The notes beneath the pieces are model-generated. The model saw only the letters and a program-made list of their open reading frames with translations. It ran no database searches and was not told where the DNA came from. Below are positions 9,213-19,326 of a stretch of DNA of 64,000 nt, one piece after another. The DNA comes from Staphylococcus edaphicus (GTDB lineage Bacteria; Bacillota; Bacilli; Staphylococcales; Staphylococcaceae). The translations under genes and the position numbers were made by a program. The stretch lies in the NCBI RefSeq assembly GCF_002614725.1, contig NZ_MRZN01000004.1:1-64000 (forward strand). The letters are read 5' to 3'. Every line of letters begins with the position of its first letter. Position 1 is the stretch's first letter.

Positions 9213-10175
9213 TTAAATTTTCCTTAATAAGAATAAAAAGTAAGGAACACCTATGATTGCAACAATTACACCTACCGGAATATCCAGTGGAGGATATATC
9301 CCTCTAGCCAAACAGTCACTGATTGACAGAAGCAAAGCACCTATTAATCCGGACATCATTGTAATGTGCATATGTTTATGCCCCACAATGCTTCTCGCAA
9401 TATGTGGTGCAATTAATCCAAGAAAACTAAGTCCACCTACAATAGATATTGAAGCACCTGCTAATATAACTGCTAATAGCAACAATATCATTTTGATCTT
9501 TTTCACTTTCGTACCTAGTGCAGTTGCAATATCATCACCTAAAGACAAAATATCGAGCTGGTGACAATAATACAAAATGATTGGCAGCGTTATGATAAAC
9601 CATGGCAAAATAACCCAAACGTTCATCATGCTATGCCCATAAAGACTACCAGTCAACCATACTAATGCAGTATTAGCATCCATTGGATTCCGTATTAATA
9701 AATATTGAACTATCGCTGTACAAATTGCACCAATAGCTAAGCCTATGAGTGCAAGTTTTGATCCTTGGACATTAAATTTAGATATAAGTACTGTTAATAT
9801 TAAACTGATACATAATGCCCCAGCAAAAGATCCAAACGGTAAGATAAATAAAGGAGCGGAAGGAAATACCATAATAATCGTTACTGCCGATAAACTCGCG
9901 CCCTTTGTTATACCAATTACATCTGGCGACGCTAGTGCATTTCTAACTACACCTTGAATCAGTGAACCAGAGATAGCTAAACTACTACCAACAATAATAG
10001 CCAAAAACATTCTAGGGATTCTATACTCATTTAAAATAAAATTATCATGCCTAAATAAACTGTTTACCGCTTCAATTGGATTAATAAATACGGCTCCGAT
10101 AGACAATGATGCGATTGCAGAAATAATTAATAAAATCGTCACGATACTATAACGCATCACGAATTTACCGCTCAT
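9213..10175 (-). CDS. htsC: Fe(III)-staphyloferrin A ABC transporter permease HtsC
   Basis: 320-aa FecCD/BtuC-type permease with about nine or ten membrane segments. The ASPDVIGITKGAS segment and the late GLIAPHIARSIVGHKH segment, the loop that docks the ATPase, are family hallmarks. Its start codon overlaps the htsB stop by four bases (ATGA), so translation is coupled. The hts operon contains no ATPase gene; in S. aureus FhuC, encoded elsewhere, energises Hts. Works with HtsB in the membrane to import the siderophore made by the adjacent sfa genes. Confidence 0.88.
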   Translation of the reverse strand: MSGKFVMRYSIVTILLIISAIASLSIGAVFINPIEAVNSLFRHDNFILNEYRIPRMFLAIIVGSSLAISGSLIQGVVRNALASPDVIGITKGASLSAVTIIMVFPSAPLFILPFGSFAGALCISLILTVLISKFNVQGSKLALIGLAIGAICTAIVQYLLIRNPMDANTALVWLTGSLYGHSMMNVWVILPWFIITLPIILYYCHQLDILSLGDDIATALGTKVKKIKMILLLLAVILAGASISIVGGLSFLGLIAPHIARSIVGHKHMHITMMSGLIGALLLSISDCLARGIYPPLDIPVGVIVAIIGVPYFLFLLRKI

Positions 10176-11206
10176 AGTCTATCAACTCCTTTAACCGTTA
10201 TTAATAAGAAGTACAATGCGCCAACAAATGAAGTAACAATCCCTACAGGAGACTCAAAAGGGAACGCAATCAATCGACTCAACACATCGGATAGCAATAA
10301 TAAATCTGCACCTACAATCATTGTCAGTGGGACCATCAATCTATAATCCGTCCTTATATAATGTTTGACAATATGCGGTACAATCAAACCAACAAATCCA
10401 ATGGGTCCAGCAATTGAAACCGAGGCGCCAGCAAGTACAATGACTAATAATCCCGTGATAATTCTTATCACTTTAACATTTTGTCCAAGTGAAGTAGCTA
10501 AATCTTCACCTAGTTCCATGATAGTAAGTTGCTTTGCAATCGCAATTGCACCTATAAACGCGATCACAAGCCACGGTATAATTCCTATAATTTGTGGCCA
10601 TTGTATTGTTGATAAAGACCCTACAAGCCAAAACATGACTGTTGATGTAGCATCTTCATTTAAGAGAATGATTCCCTGAGTTAAACTAGAAAAGAATAAA
10701 TGAATAGCCATACCAGCTAATGCTAGTTTAACTGGTGTCATGCCTTTTGTTGATCCGGATAGTATATATACCGTCACCCCACCTATAAATGCACCTATAA
10801 ATGCAAGTATCGTTGCATAAGCAGAGAAAACAGGTGCTATCATCGTAATAAAGACAATTACAAACGAAGCGCCTGCATTTACCCCGAATATTTGAGGTGA
10901 TGCTAACGGATTTCTCGTCATTGCCTGCATTAACAGACCTGCCACTCCAAGTGCAGCACCAATAAATAAACCTGCGAACATTCGTGGCATGCGAACATTA
11001 TGTATTAAAAATGTATGCTTTGTATTGGTATCGTGACTTACATAATCTATGAAATCATTCAATGTAATATGTGAAGCACCAATACTTAAATTGAAGTATA
11101 TAATGACAAAAAGCGCACACACACTCACAATAAATGTGAGTGCTGTACGTTTTTGCGTCTTTTGTTCTATAGCGTTTGTCTGGTTAATGCTATTTGATTT
11201 AGTCAT
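10172..11206 (-). CDS. htsB: Fe(III)-staphyloferrin A ABC transporter permease HtsB
   Basis: 344-aa FecCD-family permease, paralogous to HtsC. Motifs MTRNPLASPQIFGVNAGAS and FVGLIVPHIVKH correspond to the same functional positions; a short polar N-terminus of about 25 residues precedes the first helix. It follows htsA by 12 bases with RBS AAGGTGA. Heterodimer with HtsC inferred from S. aureus. Confidence 0.88.
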   Translation of the reverse strand: MTKSNSINQTNAIEQKTQKRTALTFIVSVCALFVIIYFNLSIGASHITLNDFIDYVSHDTNTKHTFLIHNVRMPRMFAGLFIGAALGVAGLLMQAMTRNPLASPQIFGVNAGASFVIVFITMIAPVFSAYATILAFIGAFIGGVTVYILSGSTKGMTPVKLALAGMAIHLFFSSLTQGIILLNEDATSTVMFWLVGSLSTIQWPQIIGIIPWLVIAFIGAIAIAKQLTIMELGEDLATSLGQNVKVIRIITGLLVIVLAGASVSIAGPIGFVGLIVPHIVKHYIRTDYRLMVPLTMIVGADLLLLSDVLSRLIAFPFESPVGIVTSFVGALYFLLITVKGVDRL

Positions 11207-11218
11207 TTACCTGTCACC

Positions 11219-12229
11219 TTACTTTTGTTGATTATCATTTTTCTCTTCTTTAGAAATTTCTACTAGTTGTTTAGCAATTTCCTCTGAAGAAATGATACCA
11301 CGCGCGCGTGCCCACGTATTTCGATCCACTACGCTAACACGATTATTTTTCACTGCATCTAAGTCTTTCCATACAGGATCATTTTCTTGTTTTTTAAGAT
11401 TCGGATCATTTTCACCTTTGTCCGCCATAATAAACATGCGTCCAGGATTAATATCTGATAATACTTCAGCATTTAATTGTAAATAAGGACCTTTCAGGTA
11501 TTTAGATAAATTATCCGTTTCTGTTTTATTTAAAGCGTTATTAAAACCTAGTTCTTTTAATAATTCACCTACATACGTATTCTCAGGGTGTGCTAACAAA
11601 CCAGACTTAGCTACTACAGCTGGCAACACAGGTTGTGCTTTATCCATTGAAATTTCTTTGCTGTATTTATCCATTAATTTATCATGTTCTTTAAGTCTCT
11701 CTGTACCTTTATCTTCTTTACCAACTGCTTTAGCAATCGTCTTAAAGGCTTCTATATTATCTTTATAGTCACTATCAAAGCTTGGTAACATGATCGTTGG
11801 AGCAATTTTCTCTAAATCTTTTTGAATACCTTTATGTCTATTTGTATCAGCAATAATGACGTCTGGTTTTTGATTACTAATTTCTTCTAAATTGGGTTGC
11901 TTACGAGCGCCTACAGATGTATAATCTCCAATTTCTTTACGAATTGGTTCTAAGATTCTCTTCTTATCTCCATCATCTGCCACTCCCACTGGTTTAACAT
12001 TTAAAGCAGCTAATGCATCAACAAAGGAGAATTCAAGTGCTACTACACGCTTCGGATTTTTGGCAACTTTAGTCGTACCCCCATCGTGCTTGATTGTCAC
12101 ACCATCTTTATTGTCATTATTTTTATCCGATTTACTCGAATCATTATCACTGACATTACCACAGGCAGCCAACATGACAATTGTTAAAGTTAAAAACAGG
12201 ATACCCATAATCTTATAACTATGCTTCAT
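11219..12229 (-). CDS. htsA: Fe(III)-staphyloferrin A binding lipoprotein HtsA
   Basis: Periplasmic-binding-protein-like lipoprotein, 336 aa. A hydrophobic signal peptide ends in the lipobox MLAAC with the lipidated Cys at residue 23, then a low-complexity Asp/Ser/Lys/Asn linker and the two-lobed FecB/BtuF fold. S. aureus HtsA uses several arginines in its basic pocket; comparable Arg residues occur in the C-terminal lobe (RARG near residue 301). The ATG at 12227-12229 has AAGGAG eight bases upstream. A Fur box (12275-12293) lies in front, so iron-repressed expression is expected. Adjacent sfa synthesis genes identify the ligand as staphyloferrin A. Confidence 0.9.
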   Translation of the reverse strand: MKHSYKIMGILFLTLTIVMLAACGNVSDNDSSKSDKNNDNKDGVTIKHDGGTTKVAKNPKRVVALEFSFVDALAALNVKPVGVADDGDKKRILEPIRKEIGDYTSVGARKQPNLEEISNQKPDVIIADTNRHKGIQKDLEKIAPTIMLPSFDSDYKDNIEAFKTIAKAVGKEDKGTERLKEHDKLMDKYSKEISMDKAQPVLPAVVAKSGLLAHPENTYVGELLKELGFNNALNKTETDNLSKYLKGPYLQLNAEVLSDINPGRMFIMADKGENDPNLKKQENDPVWKDLDAVKNNRVSVVDRNTWARARGIISSEEIAKQLVEISKEEKNDNQQK

Positions 12230-12274
12230 CGTTTTCACTCCTTATATATGTATCATTACGTATATAATTCTATT

Positions 12275-12293
12275 GAGAATGGTTATCGTTGTC
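12275..12293 (-). promoter_or_regulatory. Fur box upstream of htsA
   Basis: The sequence GAGAATGGTTATCGTTGTC matches the 19-bp Fur consensus (GATAATGATTATCATTATC) at 15 positions. It lies about 45 bases before the htsA start and 30 bases past the sfaC stop. Confidence 0.78.
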
Positions 12294-12323
12294 AATAATA
12301 ATTTTTAACTTTTTTATTAAAAC

Positions 12324-13385
12324 TTAAGACCTATTTGATTTTTCTACATTAAAATTGCAGCATAGTTTTTCTATTGCTTCATCTTTATTATAAATTTTTT
12401 CAAGATTGACCATATACATACTTTGTGCCAATGCTTTGTAGCCTAAACTAAATTGTATTTTATCGCCTATTTGATAGTGATCTTGATTTAATAAATCTAG
12501 CATTACGTGATCACTCGTGGCACCTATAATCCTTATGCGATGATGTAAAGGTTTAATATCTTCTACAACTGTGTCTAAATTACCCATATCCACAATAGCT
12601 TGTAAATATTGATGTCCACTAGCAATATCCATTCTTGGTTTAATTTCCACAATCTCTGCTTCTAATATGACAGCATTTTGATATAAAAATGCAATCGGTT
12701 GATTCGTTGTCGTTTCTATTCCTCTGAATAAAGTCTCACCTATACGCAACTCATTGATTCTTCCAAAATCTCGATAAAGCATTTGAGTTAACATGCTAGA
12801 ATTACCACCTGAGATAATTGAAAATTTCATATTTGTTTCTCGTTCCACTGACTCTACATATTGATTAATCAAAGAAACATCTTCTTCTGTCGGAATAATC
12901 GATTGAAAACACATGAAGTTAAACGCTAAACCAACTACAGACACATGATGCATATACAAGATTTCATTTATGTAATCTATAATGTCATATGTAAGTATGC
13001 CTTCACGACTATCTTTCCAATCCACCATTAATAATATCTTATGTTTAACCTCCTGTTCTTCAGCAATTTTATTTAATCGGCGGATAGTCGTTATTTCAGT
13101 TTGAATACTGATATCAGTATGCTGTACGACATCTATCAATTCATTTTGACTGGGTGTTCTTATCATCATAAATGACAAATCAGCATCTTTACTTTTAGTT
13201 ATATTTTCAATACGCGCATCTGCAAAATGTGTTAATCCGTTGTCCTTTAATGTTTGTACAATGCGTTTGTCTCCTCCAACACACTTAATAACAGGTGTAA
13301 ATCTTATATGATTTTCATTGAAAAGCGAAGATAGAACCTGCGCATTATATTTTATTTTTGATAAATTAACTTTTATTTGTGCCAT
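12324..13385 (-). CDS. sfaC: PLP-dependent ornithine racemase of staphyloferrin A synthesis
   Basis: 353 aa, alanine-racemase N-terminal TIM-barrel family, closest to ornithine/lysine racemases. The PLP lysine is expected at Lys34 in PVIKCVGGD. It makes D-ornithine, the backbone of staphyloferrin A. Start three bases after the sfaB stop with AGAGGTG inside the end of sfaB. Last gene of sfaABC; no clear terminator follows, so transcripts may run on into htsABC, which is on the same strand. Confidence 0.88.
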   Translation of the reverse strand: MAQIKVNLSKIKYNAQVLSSLFNENHIRFTPVIKCVGGDKRIVQTLKDNGLTHFADARIENITKSKDADLSFMMIRTPSQNELIDVVQHTDISIQTEITTIRRLNKIAEEQEVKHKILLMVDWKDSREGILTYDIIDYINEILYMHHVSVVGLAFNFMCFQSIIPTEEDVSLINQYVESVERETNMKFSIISGGNSSMLTQMLYRDFGRINELRIGETLFRGIETTTNQPIAFLYQNAVILEAEIVEIKPRMDIASGHQYLQAIVDMGNLDTVVEDIKPLHHRIRIIGATSDHVMLDLLNQDHYQIGDKIQFSLGYKALAQSMYMVNLEKIYNKDEAIEKLCCNFNVEKSNRS

Positions 13386-13388
13386 ACA

Positions 13389-15146
13389 TTACACCTCTTT
13401 AAATATCGGATTCCTCAAATCTATTGTTACATATTGTTTTACTTTGCTTTCCATTCTCATCCGTAATAATGCTTTGACAGTAATTGTAGGGCCAAATAAT
13501 ACTTGCTTTAACATATGTGCATGTGCTTTATGAGGATCGATTGCCTGTTCTACAATTTCACTTACGATTGCGAACAATTCAGCTTCTTCAACATCATCAT
13601 ACCGTGAAAAGTGATAGATAAGTTCAGCAATTTGGTTTTGAATCACTGCATGTTGGAATTTAGCAATGACCGCTTCTATATTTTCTGCAATTAAACTCTT
13701 ATTGGTGATACTTATATTTGGTAATTTTTGTTGAAGTGTTGATAAATCTATTCTTGAACCGCCTAAGTCTCTTATAATAAATTTCATTTGATAATTCGGA
13801 CCTAAATTGACAATTGTATTTTGCATGTGTGCTTCTAATGCAAGACCGTAGTCTTGTATATAAGCTATTAAAGGTTCAATTAAAGTTTTGGTATAAATAC
13901 TAAGAAACTTTTTAATAGCATCTTCAGTAATTGCATGATTGACCCAATTCAAATAACTGTCTACTGTTACTTGATAATCTACTGGATTTCTATTGACCAA
14001 ACTCGCAGTTACAAGTGTCGTTCCATTATCAGCAATGAGCGGTTGATGTCTTACAATACATGCTAAATGACGTGCAGTATCAGGTTCTGTATTAGCATGT
14101 ATACCAAAAGGTTCCATAGCAACTTGTAGTTGGGGATATATGGCCAACATGTCCTGTAATTCATAGCTGAGCTTAGGTCCATCAACTGTTGTGACACTTG
14201 ATACTGTCCTTACCGCACTCGTAGCTTGTACATCGACAGGTAATTTTACATGAAATGGTTTGCCTATGAGTTGCATTGTTCTAAATGATAATGTTGCTCT
14301 TGCTTCGATTTCGAACGGTGTTGGTAAAAGAAGTTTAGATTCAATCCATTCTACAAATTTATAAGGAATAACATTGTCATATTGCCATGGATGTACAATA
14401 ATCACGCTATAATCTTTTAATTCCAAATCAAGCGCTTCTAAATATGCTTTTAATTTATATCGATATTCAGGCATAACTTTGTCTAACAAAAACTCACTAT
14501 CATTTTCCATAGAAGTTATTATGCAATTATGTTTATGAATAAGCATAATTCGAAGTGCGATAACCTTTTCAAATTCTGGCGCAAATTGTTTAATTTCTTC
14601 TGTCGTTAAAGGCAATTTTGTCTTAGATAATGGATGTGTTGGGTGTCCTTCTATTACTAAACTTTCTGAGTAACTTAAATCATTAATTTGTTCTGAATCC
14701 ACCATATGTTGAAGCCATGAAAAGAAATTAATTGTTTCTGGCATTTTTGAAAATTTAAGTGTCGCATGAATTAATGATTGTCTATGATTAAAATGTTCAT
14801 ACGTTAATGCAAAGCCTTCTCTACTAGAAATTAATTCTTCCGTTAACCTGTTACTAATTGGAATATCAAAATGGCTGTCGAGAACTGTTAAAAGTTGTTC
14901 TAATGAAGTAATTTCAGTTTCAACTTTACCTTTTATATACGTGATGGCACCAGAAAATTCATATCTTTCCATAGCACTGTATCTATTTTTTTGTAATTTC
15001 AACACTTGTCCATGATATTGTAACTCAACAAAGTGATCGTATGAATTACAGTACATATTTTCAGGGAATATTTGTTCTTTAATAATTGCGTTAAACAAAC
15101 GATATTGTACGTTTTTGTCTGCTAAATACCATGTTTGATACATCAT
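13389..15146 (-). CDS. sfaB: Staphyloferrin A NIS synthetase SfaB
   Basis: 585-aa IucA/IucC-family NRPS-independent siderophore synthetase. ATP-binding and family motifs are visible: EGHPTHPLSK, VHPWQYDNVIP, SFRTMQLIGKP and LEAHMQN followed by IRDLGG. In S. aureus SfaB joins the second citrate to the citryl-D-ornithine intermediate made by SfaD. The ATG overlaps the sfaA stop (15143-15146), so the two are translationally coupled. A second ATG directly follows the first; either may be used. Confidence 0.9.
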   Translation of the reverse strand: MMYQTWYLADKNVQYRLFNAIIKEQIFPENMYCNSYDHFVELQYHGQVLKLQKNRYSAMERYEFSGAITYIKGKVETEITSLEQLLTVLDSHFDIPISNRLTEELISSREGFALTYEHFNHRQSLIHATLKFSKMPETINFFSWLQHMVDSEQINDLSYSESLVIEGHPTHPLSKTKLPLTTEEIKQFAPEFEKVIALRIMLIHKHNCIITSMENDSEFLLDKVMPEYRYKLKAYLEALDLELKDYSVIIVHPWQYDNVIPYKFVEWIESKLLLPTPFEIEARATLSFRTMQLIGKPFHVKLPVDVQATSAVRTVSSVTTVDGPKLSYELQDMLAIYPQLQVAMEPFGIHANTEPDTARHLACIVRHQPLIADNGTTLVTASLVNRNPVDYQVTVDSYLNWVNHAITEDAIKKFLSIYTKTLIEPLIAYIQDYGLALEAHMQNTIVNLGPNYQMKFIIRDLGGSRIDLSTLQQKLPNISITNKSLIAENIEAVIAKFQHAVIQNQIAELIYHFSRYDDVEEAELFAIVSEIVEQAIDPHKAHAHMLKQVLFGPTITVKALLRMRMESKVKQYVTIDLRNPIFKEV

Positions 15147-16318
15147 ACAATACTGCCTCCATTTTTTCTTTGTCTAGTAATCACACCGAAGATCAATGCA
15201 ATCATCAATGTAACTGTCCCCATAATTATGAAAGTCTCTATAATGCCCACAAATTCTGCTAAGAAGCTCATTACCATTGCCCCTAAAGGAATCATACCTC
15301 TATCCATCATGATTATACTAAGTATCTTCCCTCTATGATTCGGATCTACTCGATGTTGAAAATATATTCTATTCGTTGTACGAGCCCATTGACTAAAAAG
15401 GCCTATAAAGAATAAAGAGGCAAATAATAGCCAAGTTTGACTACTGACGATACAGAGAAGTGATAGGCCAAATAGAACAGAGCTAATATAGTACATTTTT
15501 ACCATTGAAATTTTATCTAAAATATTAGGCAATATCATTGTGGCGATAATACCGCCTATTGCACAGCAGGTCATGGCACTTCCAAAAATAGTCACTTGAT
15601 TTGGAAATGTTGTGTCAGTTAAGACCGGTAATAACGTCGTATATGTAAAGCCAGTTGCCATGATTAATAGCGATGTTACAAAAATTCTGCCACCTTCTAT
15701 ATTTTCTTTAAAATAGTTCACGACATATTTCATACTTACTTCTGAATTGGCCTCTGTTCTGATATAACTATTGAAATTCAACGGCAAGCAAAGTATGAGT
15801 GAAATAAGATAGCAGACAGCTTGCACACCGAAACTTATTTCTGCGGTATAAGTTGCCATTATAAAACCAGCAATAGCCGGACCAATAGATCGACAAATAT
15901 TGATTATAAACGAATGATAGGAAACAGTTTGGGTTGTCGTTAATTTTTCTGTCAAATCAGGCAAAACAGCTTGGCGAACTGGAGTTTCTATTGCACTCAT
16001 AATTCCCCGCCCAAGTGCATAAATCAAAAATACAATTATGGGTAATTTTGGCACTTGAAATGTTAAAATGCAAAGTATAGACGTTAAGAAGCAAGAAGCA
16101 AATACTGTTATTTTTAAAATAATTCCTTTTTCACATCTGTCTGCCAAATTTCCCGCCCATACACTTATGAGTAAAATAGGCACGAGTCGGAAAAAGTTGA
16201 TTAATCCAAGATAAATTGCGTTATGATATAAAGAAAATACATACCAATTTAACGTAATTTGTCCAATCCAATTCCCTAAAAACAGTAAGAATGAACTTGG
16301 AAAAAAATACTTTGCCAT
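15143..16318 (-). CDS. sfaA: Staphyloferrin A exporter SfaA (MFS)
   Basis: 391-aa MFS transporter with about 12 membrane segments and the motif GNLADRCEKG in the loop between helices 2 and 3. In S. aureus SfaA secretes staphyloferrin A. First gene of sfaABC, with GGAGGAA before the ATG and the strong Fur box at 16342 just upstream. Confidence 0.88.
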   Translation of the reverse strand: MAKYFFPSSFLLFLGNWIGQITLNWYVFSLYHNAIYLGLINFFRLVPILLISVWAGNLADRCEKGIILKITVFASCFLTSILCILTFQVPKLPIIVFLIYALGRGIMSAIETPVRQAVLPDLTEKLTTTQTVSYHSFIINICRSIGPAIAGFIMATYTAEISFGVQAVCYLISLILCLPLNFNSYIRTEANSEVSMKYVVNYFKENIEGGRIFVTSLLIMATGFTYTTLLPVLTDTTFPNQVTIFGSAMTCCAIGGIIATMILPNILDKISMVKMYYISSVLFGLSLLCIVSSQTWLLFASLFFIGLFSQWARTTNRIYFQHRVDPNHRGKILSIIMMDRGMIPLGAMVMSFLAEFVGIIETFIIMGTVTLMIALIFGVITRQRKNGGSIV

Positions 16319-16341
16319 GTAATTCCTCCAGTTTTTTAATT

Positions 16342-16366
16342 GATAATAATTATCATTATCGATAAT
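16342..16366. promoter_or_regulatory. Fur box in the sfaA-sfaD divergent promoter
   Basis: Positions 16342-16360 match the 19-bp Fur consensus at 18 of 19 bases, and the palindrome continues (TTATCATTATCGATAATA, 16349-16366), giving room for two overlapping dimers. It sits between the divergent starts of sfaA (16318) and sfaD (16422), so one site can shut off both. Confidence 0.9.
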
Positions 16367-16421
16367 ATGGATTATACAAATATCTTATACGTTTGTAAAA
16401 TAAATTTTTTAGAGGTGCATT

Positions 16422-18377
16422 ATGAATTGTAAAAGAACCGACAACATTTTAATAAATAAACTTACTAATGAAGAACAATATGCTCTAACTTATATTCAAT
16501 CTGTTAATGATACTTGGGCAGATTTATTTAAATCTGTATTATTGAAAAGTCGAGATAAAATATCACAGAGATTAATCACTTCGATGCATAGAGAAAATTT
16601 AGCCAATTGTCGTGATTATAGTGAAATAATTAGCGTAGATCATTATCCTTTACCAATAGATACACCCTATACATATATATTAAAGATGTCATTCCTACAG
16701 AATGGAAAGACATTATACGCACCTATTTCAGGGCAACATGCTTTCGACAGAATTAATGTGACTGGCCCTTTTTATTTTGAAAAAAACAAAAAATTCAGTC
16801 GTATCAAACATCCAAATGACATTTTAGAATGTATCCTAACTGAAGTACCCCACTTAAACAATGAAGCTAGTATGCAATTTAAGGACGATATGGATAATAG
16901 CGTTGCTAATATGGCTATTGCACTGAGCTATCAGTCATATACATTAAATGATACGCATCAATCACTGCTTGATTTGATTGTCTCATCAGATGATCCATAC
17001 TTGAGATCTGAGCAAGCTGTCTTAGAAGGACATCCATTGCATCCCGGTGCCAAACTACGTAAAGGTATGACACCACAAACTGCAATAGCCTATTCTTCTG
17101 AATTTGCAAATATTATAAAACTGAAATTTATCTTACTTCAAAAAGATATCGCAAAATCACAGTCTCTATATAATAATTATAATGAATTGATTTTCAGTCA
17201 ATTTGATGGTTTGTATGATTCGGTATCAAAAATACTAAGTATCGAGGACATTGATAATTATTTCATAATGCCAGTTCATCCATGGCAATATGATGAAATC
17301 TTGAAAAAAGATTATGTACAAGAAATTGAATCACGGTTGCTCATACCTGTTGACTATGACATTGATTACTTTGCCGGTTTGTCTTTTAGAACGCTCATAC
17401 CTAAATTTCCTGAAATGATACCGCATATAAAATTATCAACCAACGTTCATATCACTGGTGAAATTCGTACCTTATCTGAACAGACGACAATCAATGGACC
17501 ACAAGTCACAAAAATATTAAATGATATAAAAAATAATGATCGTCTTTTTACTAATATTAATGCAGATACGATTGATGAACTAGCAGGTGTTCATTTTTAT
17601 AATCCACAGGATTCAAGCTCATTACAAACAGTTAAAAGTGAACAATTAGGCGCGCTTTTTCGAGAAAATATCTATACACGCATTAACCAAAATACAATTC
17701 CAATGATTCCATCGAGCCTTGTTGCAAATTATGTGAATCATAATGAAACACCCATTTGTTCATTAATAAAAAAATACGAATCAACACATCAATTTTCAAG
17801 TTATGAGGACGCCAGTATTCAGTGGATAAAGTCATATGCTCAAGCATTGATAGACCTCGTCTTACCTTTATATGTTAAATATGGCATCGCCTTAGAAGCA
17901 CATTTGCAAAATTCAATTGCCACATTTAATTATGATGGATCAATGAATACTATTTATATTAGAGATTTTGAAGGATTACGTATTGATGAAAGCTATTTAA
18001 ACCATATGGGCTATACTACAGAGACATTTCATGAAAAGTCTTTAATATTAACAGATCAGTCACAAACCGTTTTTAATAAAGTATTCTATTCAAGTATTCA
18101 AAATCATTTAGGTGAACTCATCGTAGCAATAGCACAATCAACTACAAGTGAAAACTTAGAAACTGAAATTTGGTCAATGATAAGTGACATACTGTATACA
18201 AAACTACAAGAAATCTCATTAACGATGAAAGATACCTCTAGAATCGAGACAATTGAATCTATATTGTTCTCTTCAAAAATCGATTATAAATGTGTTACAA
18301 CGATGAGGTTAGAAGATGAAGCCGATTATTATACCTATATAAAAGTTGATAATCCGCTTTATCGTCCTTTACATTAA
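16422..18377 (+). CDS. sfaD: Staphyloferrin A NIS synthetase SfaD
   Basis: 651-aa IucA/IucC-family synthetase. Motifs parallel those of SfaB: LEGHPLHPGAK, PVHPWQYDEI, SFRTLIPKFPEM, then LEAHLQNSIA and IRDFEGLR. In S. aureus SfaD makes the first amide, between citrate and the delta-amino group of D-ornithine. It is the only sfa gene on the plus strand. RBS AGAGGTG lies seven bases before the ATG. Iron-regulated through the shared Fur box. Confidence 0.9.
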   Translation: MNCKRTDNILINKLTNEEQYALTYIQSVNDTWADLFKSVLLKSRDKISQRLITSMHRENLANCRDYSEIISVDHYPLPIDTPYTYILKMSFLQNGKTLYAPISGQHAFDRINVTGPFYFEKNKKFSRIKHPNDILECILTEVPHLNNEASMQFKDDMDNSVANMAIALSYQSYTLNDTHQSLLDLIVSSDDPYLRSEQAVLEGHPLHPGAKLRKGMTPQTAIAYSSEFANIIKLKFILLQKDIAKSQSLYNNYNELIFSQFDGLYDSVSKILSIEDIDNYFIMPVHPWQYDEILKKDYVQEIESRLLIPVDYDIDYFAGLSFRTLIPKFPEMIPHIKLSTNVHITGEIRTLSEQTTINGPQVTKILNDIKNNDRLFTNINADTIDELAGVHFYNPQDSSSLQTVKSEQLGALFRENIYTRINQNTIPMIPSSLVANYVNHNETPICSLIKKYESTHQFSSYEDASIQWIKSYAQALIDLVLPLYVKYGIALEAHLQNSIATFNYDGSMNTIYIRDFEGLRIDESYLNHMGYTTETFHEKSLILTDQSQTVFNKVFYSSIQNHLGELIVAIAQSTTSENLETEIWSMISDILYTKLQEISLTMKDTSRIETIESILFSSKIDYKCVTTMRLEDEADYYTYIKVDNPLYRPLH

Positions 18378-18436
18378 TCGTGATTAAAAACATATGTAAT
18401 TTGATACACTCGTGAAATATATGTTTTACAAACACA

Positions 18437-18476
18437 AAAAAGTACCGATAAAGCATATGCTTTATCGGTACTTTTA
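18437..18476. terminator. Bidirectional terminator, sfaD/asp23
   Basis: Perfect 16-bp palindromic stem at 18441-18472 with T runs on both outer sides (six T toward the left on the minus strand, four on the plus strand). Ends sfaD and the opuD2-asp23 operon. Confidence 0.92.
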
Positions 18477-18494
18477 GTTATGAATGTCTATAAA

Positions 18495-18995
18495 TTATTG
18501 TAAACCTTTGTCCTCATTGTTTGAGTTTTGGCTTTTTTCATTTTTTTGAGACCATTCTTTTTTAGTCATTACATCTTCAACGCGCATGTTTACTTCAACT
18601 ACATCAAGGCCAGTAATATATTTTACTTGCTCTTTAACTAAGTCAGTCACTTTACGGAAGATTTTCGGAGCTGATTCGCCATATTCTAAAACAACTTTTA
18701 AGTCAACAGCCGCTTGTTTTTCTCCAACTTCGACACTAACACCTTGTGTTACATTGTTACTGCTTCCGAATGAGTTAGAAATGTTATCAACAAATCCGCC
18801 TTTCATTTCTAAGATACCGCTAACTTCACGAGCTGCAATACCAGCAATTTTTTCAATTACTTCATCAGAAAATGATAATTTATTAGTGAACTCAGGTTCT
18901 TGACTTTGTTGTTCTTGTCTTTTTTCTTGTTCTTTCTCATTTACTCCTGTTTGGTTGTCATAAGCTTGTTTTGCTTTATTGTTATCTACTGCCAT
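18495..18995 (-). CDS. asp23: Alkaline shock protein Asp23
   Basis: 166 aa. The conserved Asp23/Gls24 core spans about residues 40-145 ([19 protein letters not shown], then [22 protein letters not shown]), flanked by charged, Gln/Glu-rich tails. Asp23 is an abundant sigma-B-dependent protein held at the membrane by AmaP and linked to cell-envelope stress. The N-terminal tail and residues 60-80 differ from the S. aureus protein as I recall it, one reason to think of a related species. RBS AAAGGAG precedes the ATG. Confidence 0.95.
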   Translation of the reverse strand: MAVDNNKAKQAYDNQTGVNEKEQEKRQEQQSQEPEFTNKLSFSDEVIEKIAGIAAREVSGILEMKGGFVDNISNSFGSSNNVTQGVSVEVGEKQAAVDLKVVLEYGESAPKIFRKVTDLVKEQVKYITGLDVVEVNMRVEDVMTKKEWSQKNEKSQNSNNEDKGLQ

Positions 18996-19074
18996 AATAC
19001 ATTCTCCTTTATTGTAAATAATTTATTATAAATAATTTATTATAATAACTACTTTGTTTCATAACTTTAATCGA

Positions 19075-19314
19075 CTAACTCCATCGATTAAGAAAATTTA
19101 AAAAGTCTTGCTTACGGTCTTTAGTATACCCGATTCCTATTCCAATCAAACATAAAACTAAAATTAAAATCGTACTCCAAAAACCTAAAGTTAGGAATAA
19201 AATCGCAATGATTAAGAATGCTAAGAAGCCGATAATTCTCCATTTAAAAGTTTTGAATAATTCAACCACTTCTTGCGTAGAATCTTGTCCATTTTGGTTA
19301 TTATTGTTAGCCAT
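19075..19314 (-). CDS. DUF2273 small membrane protein of the asp23 operon
   Basis: 79 aa: an Asn/Gln-rich N-terminus, then two adjacent membrane helices (about 27-46 and 48-65) and a basic C-terminus. This DUF2273 protein is a constant neighbour of amaP and asp23; its job is unknown. RBS GGAGGG; 12 bases after amaP. Confidence 0.88.
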   Translation of the reverse strand: MANNNNQNGQDSTQEVVELFKTFKWRIIGFLAFLIIAILFLTLGFWSTILILVLCLIGIGIGYTKDRKQDFLNFLNRWS

Positions 19315-19326
19315 GATAACCCTCCC

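Noticed and set aside
11219-12229. Possible missing ATPase gene as a deletion in the hts operon
   Set aside because: htsABC never carries its own ATPase in S. aureus; FhuC encoded elsewhere serves, so this is the normal state.
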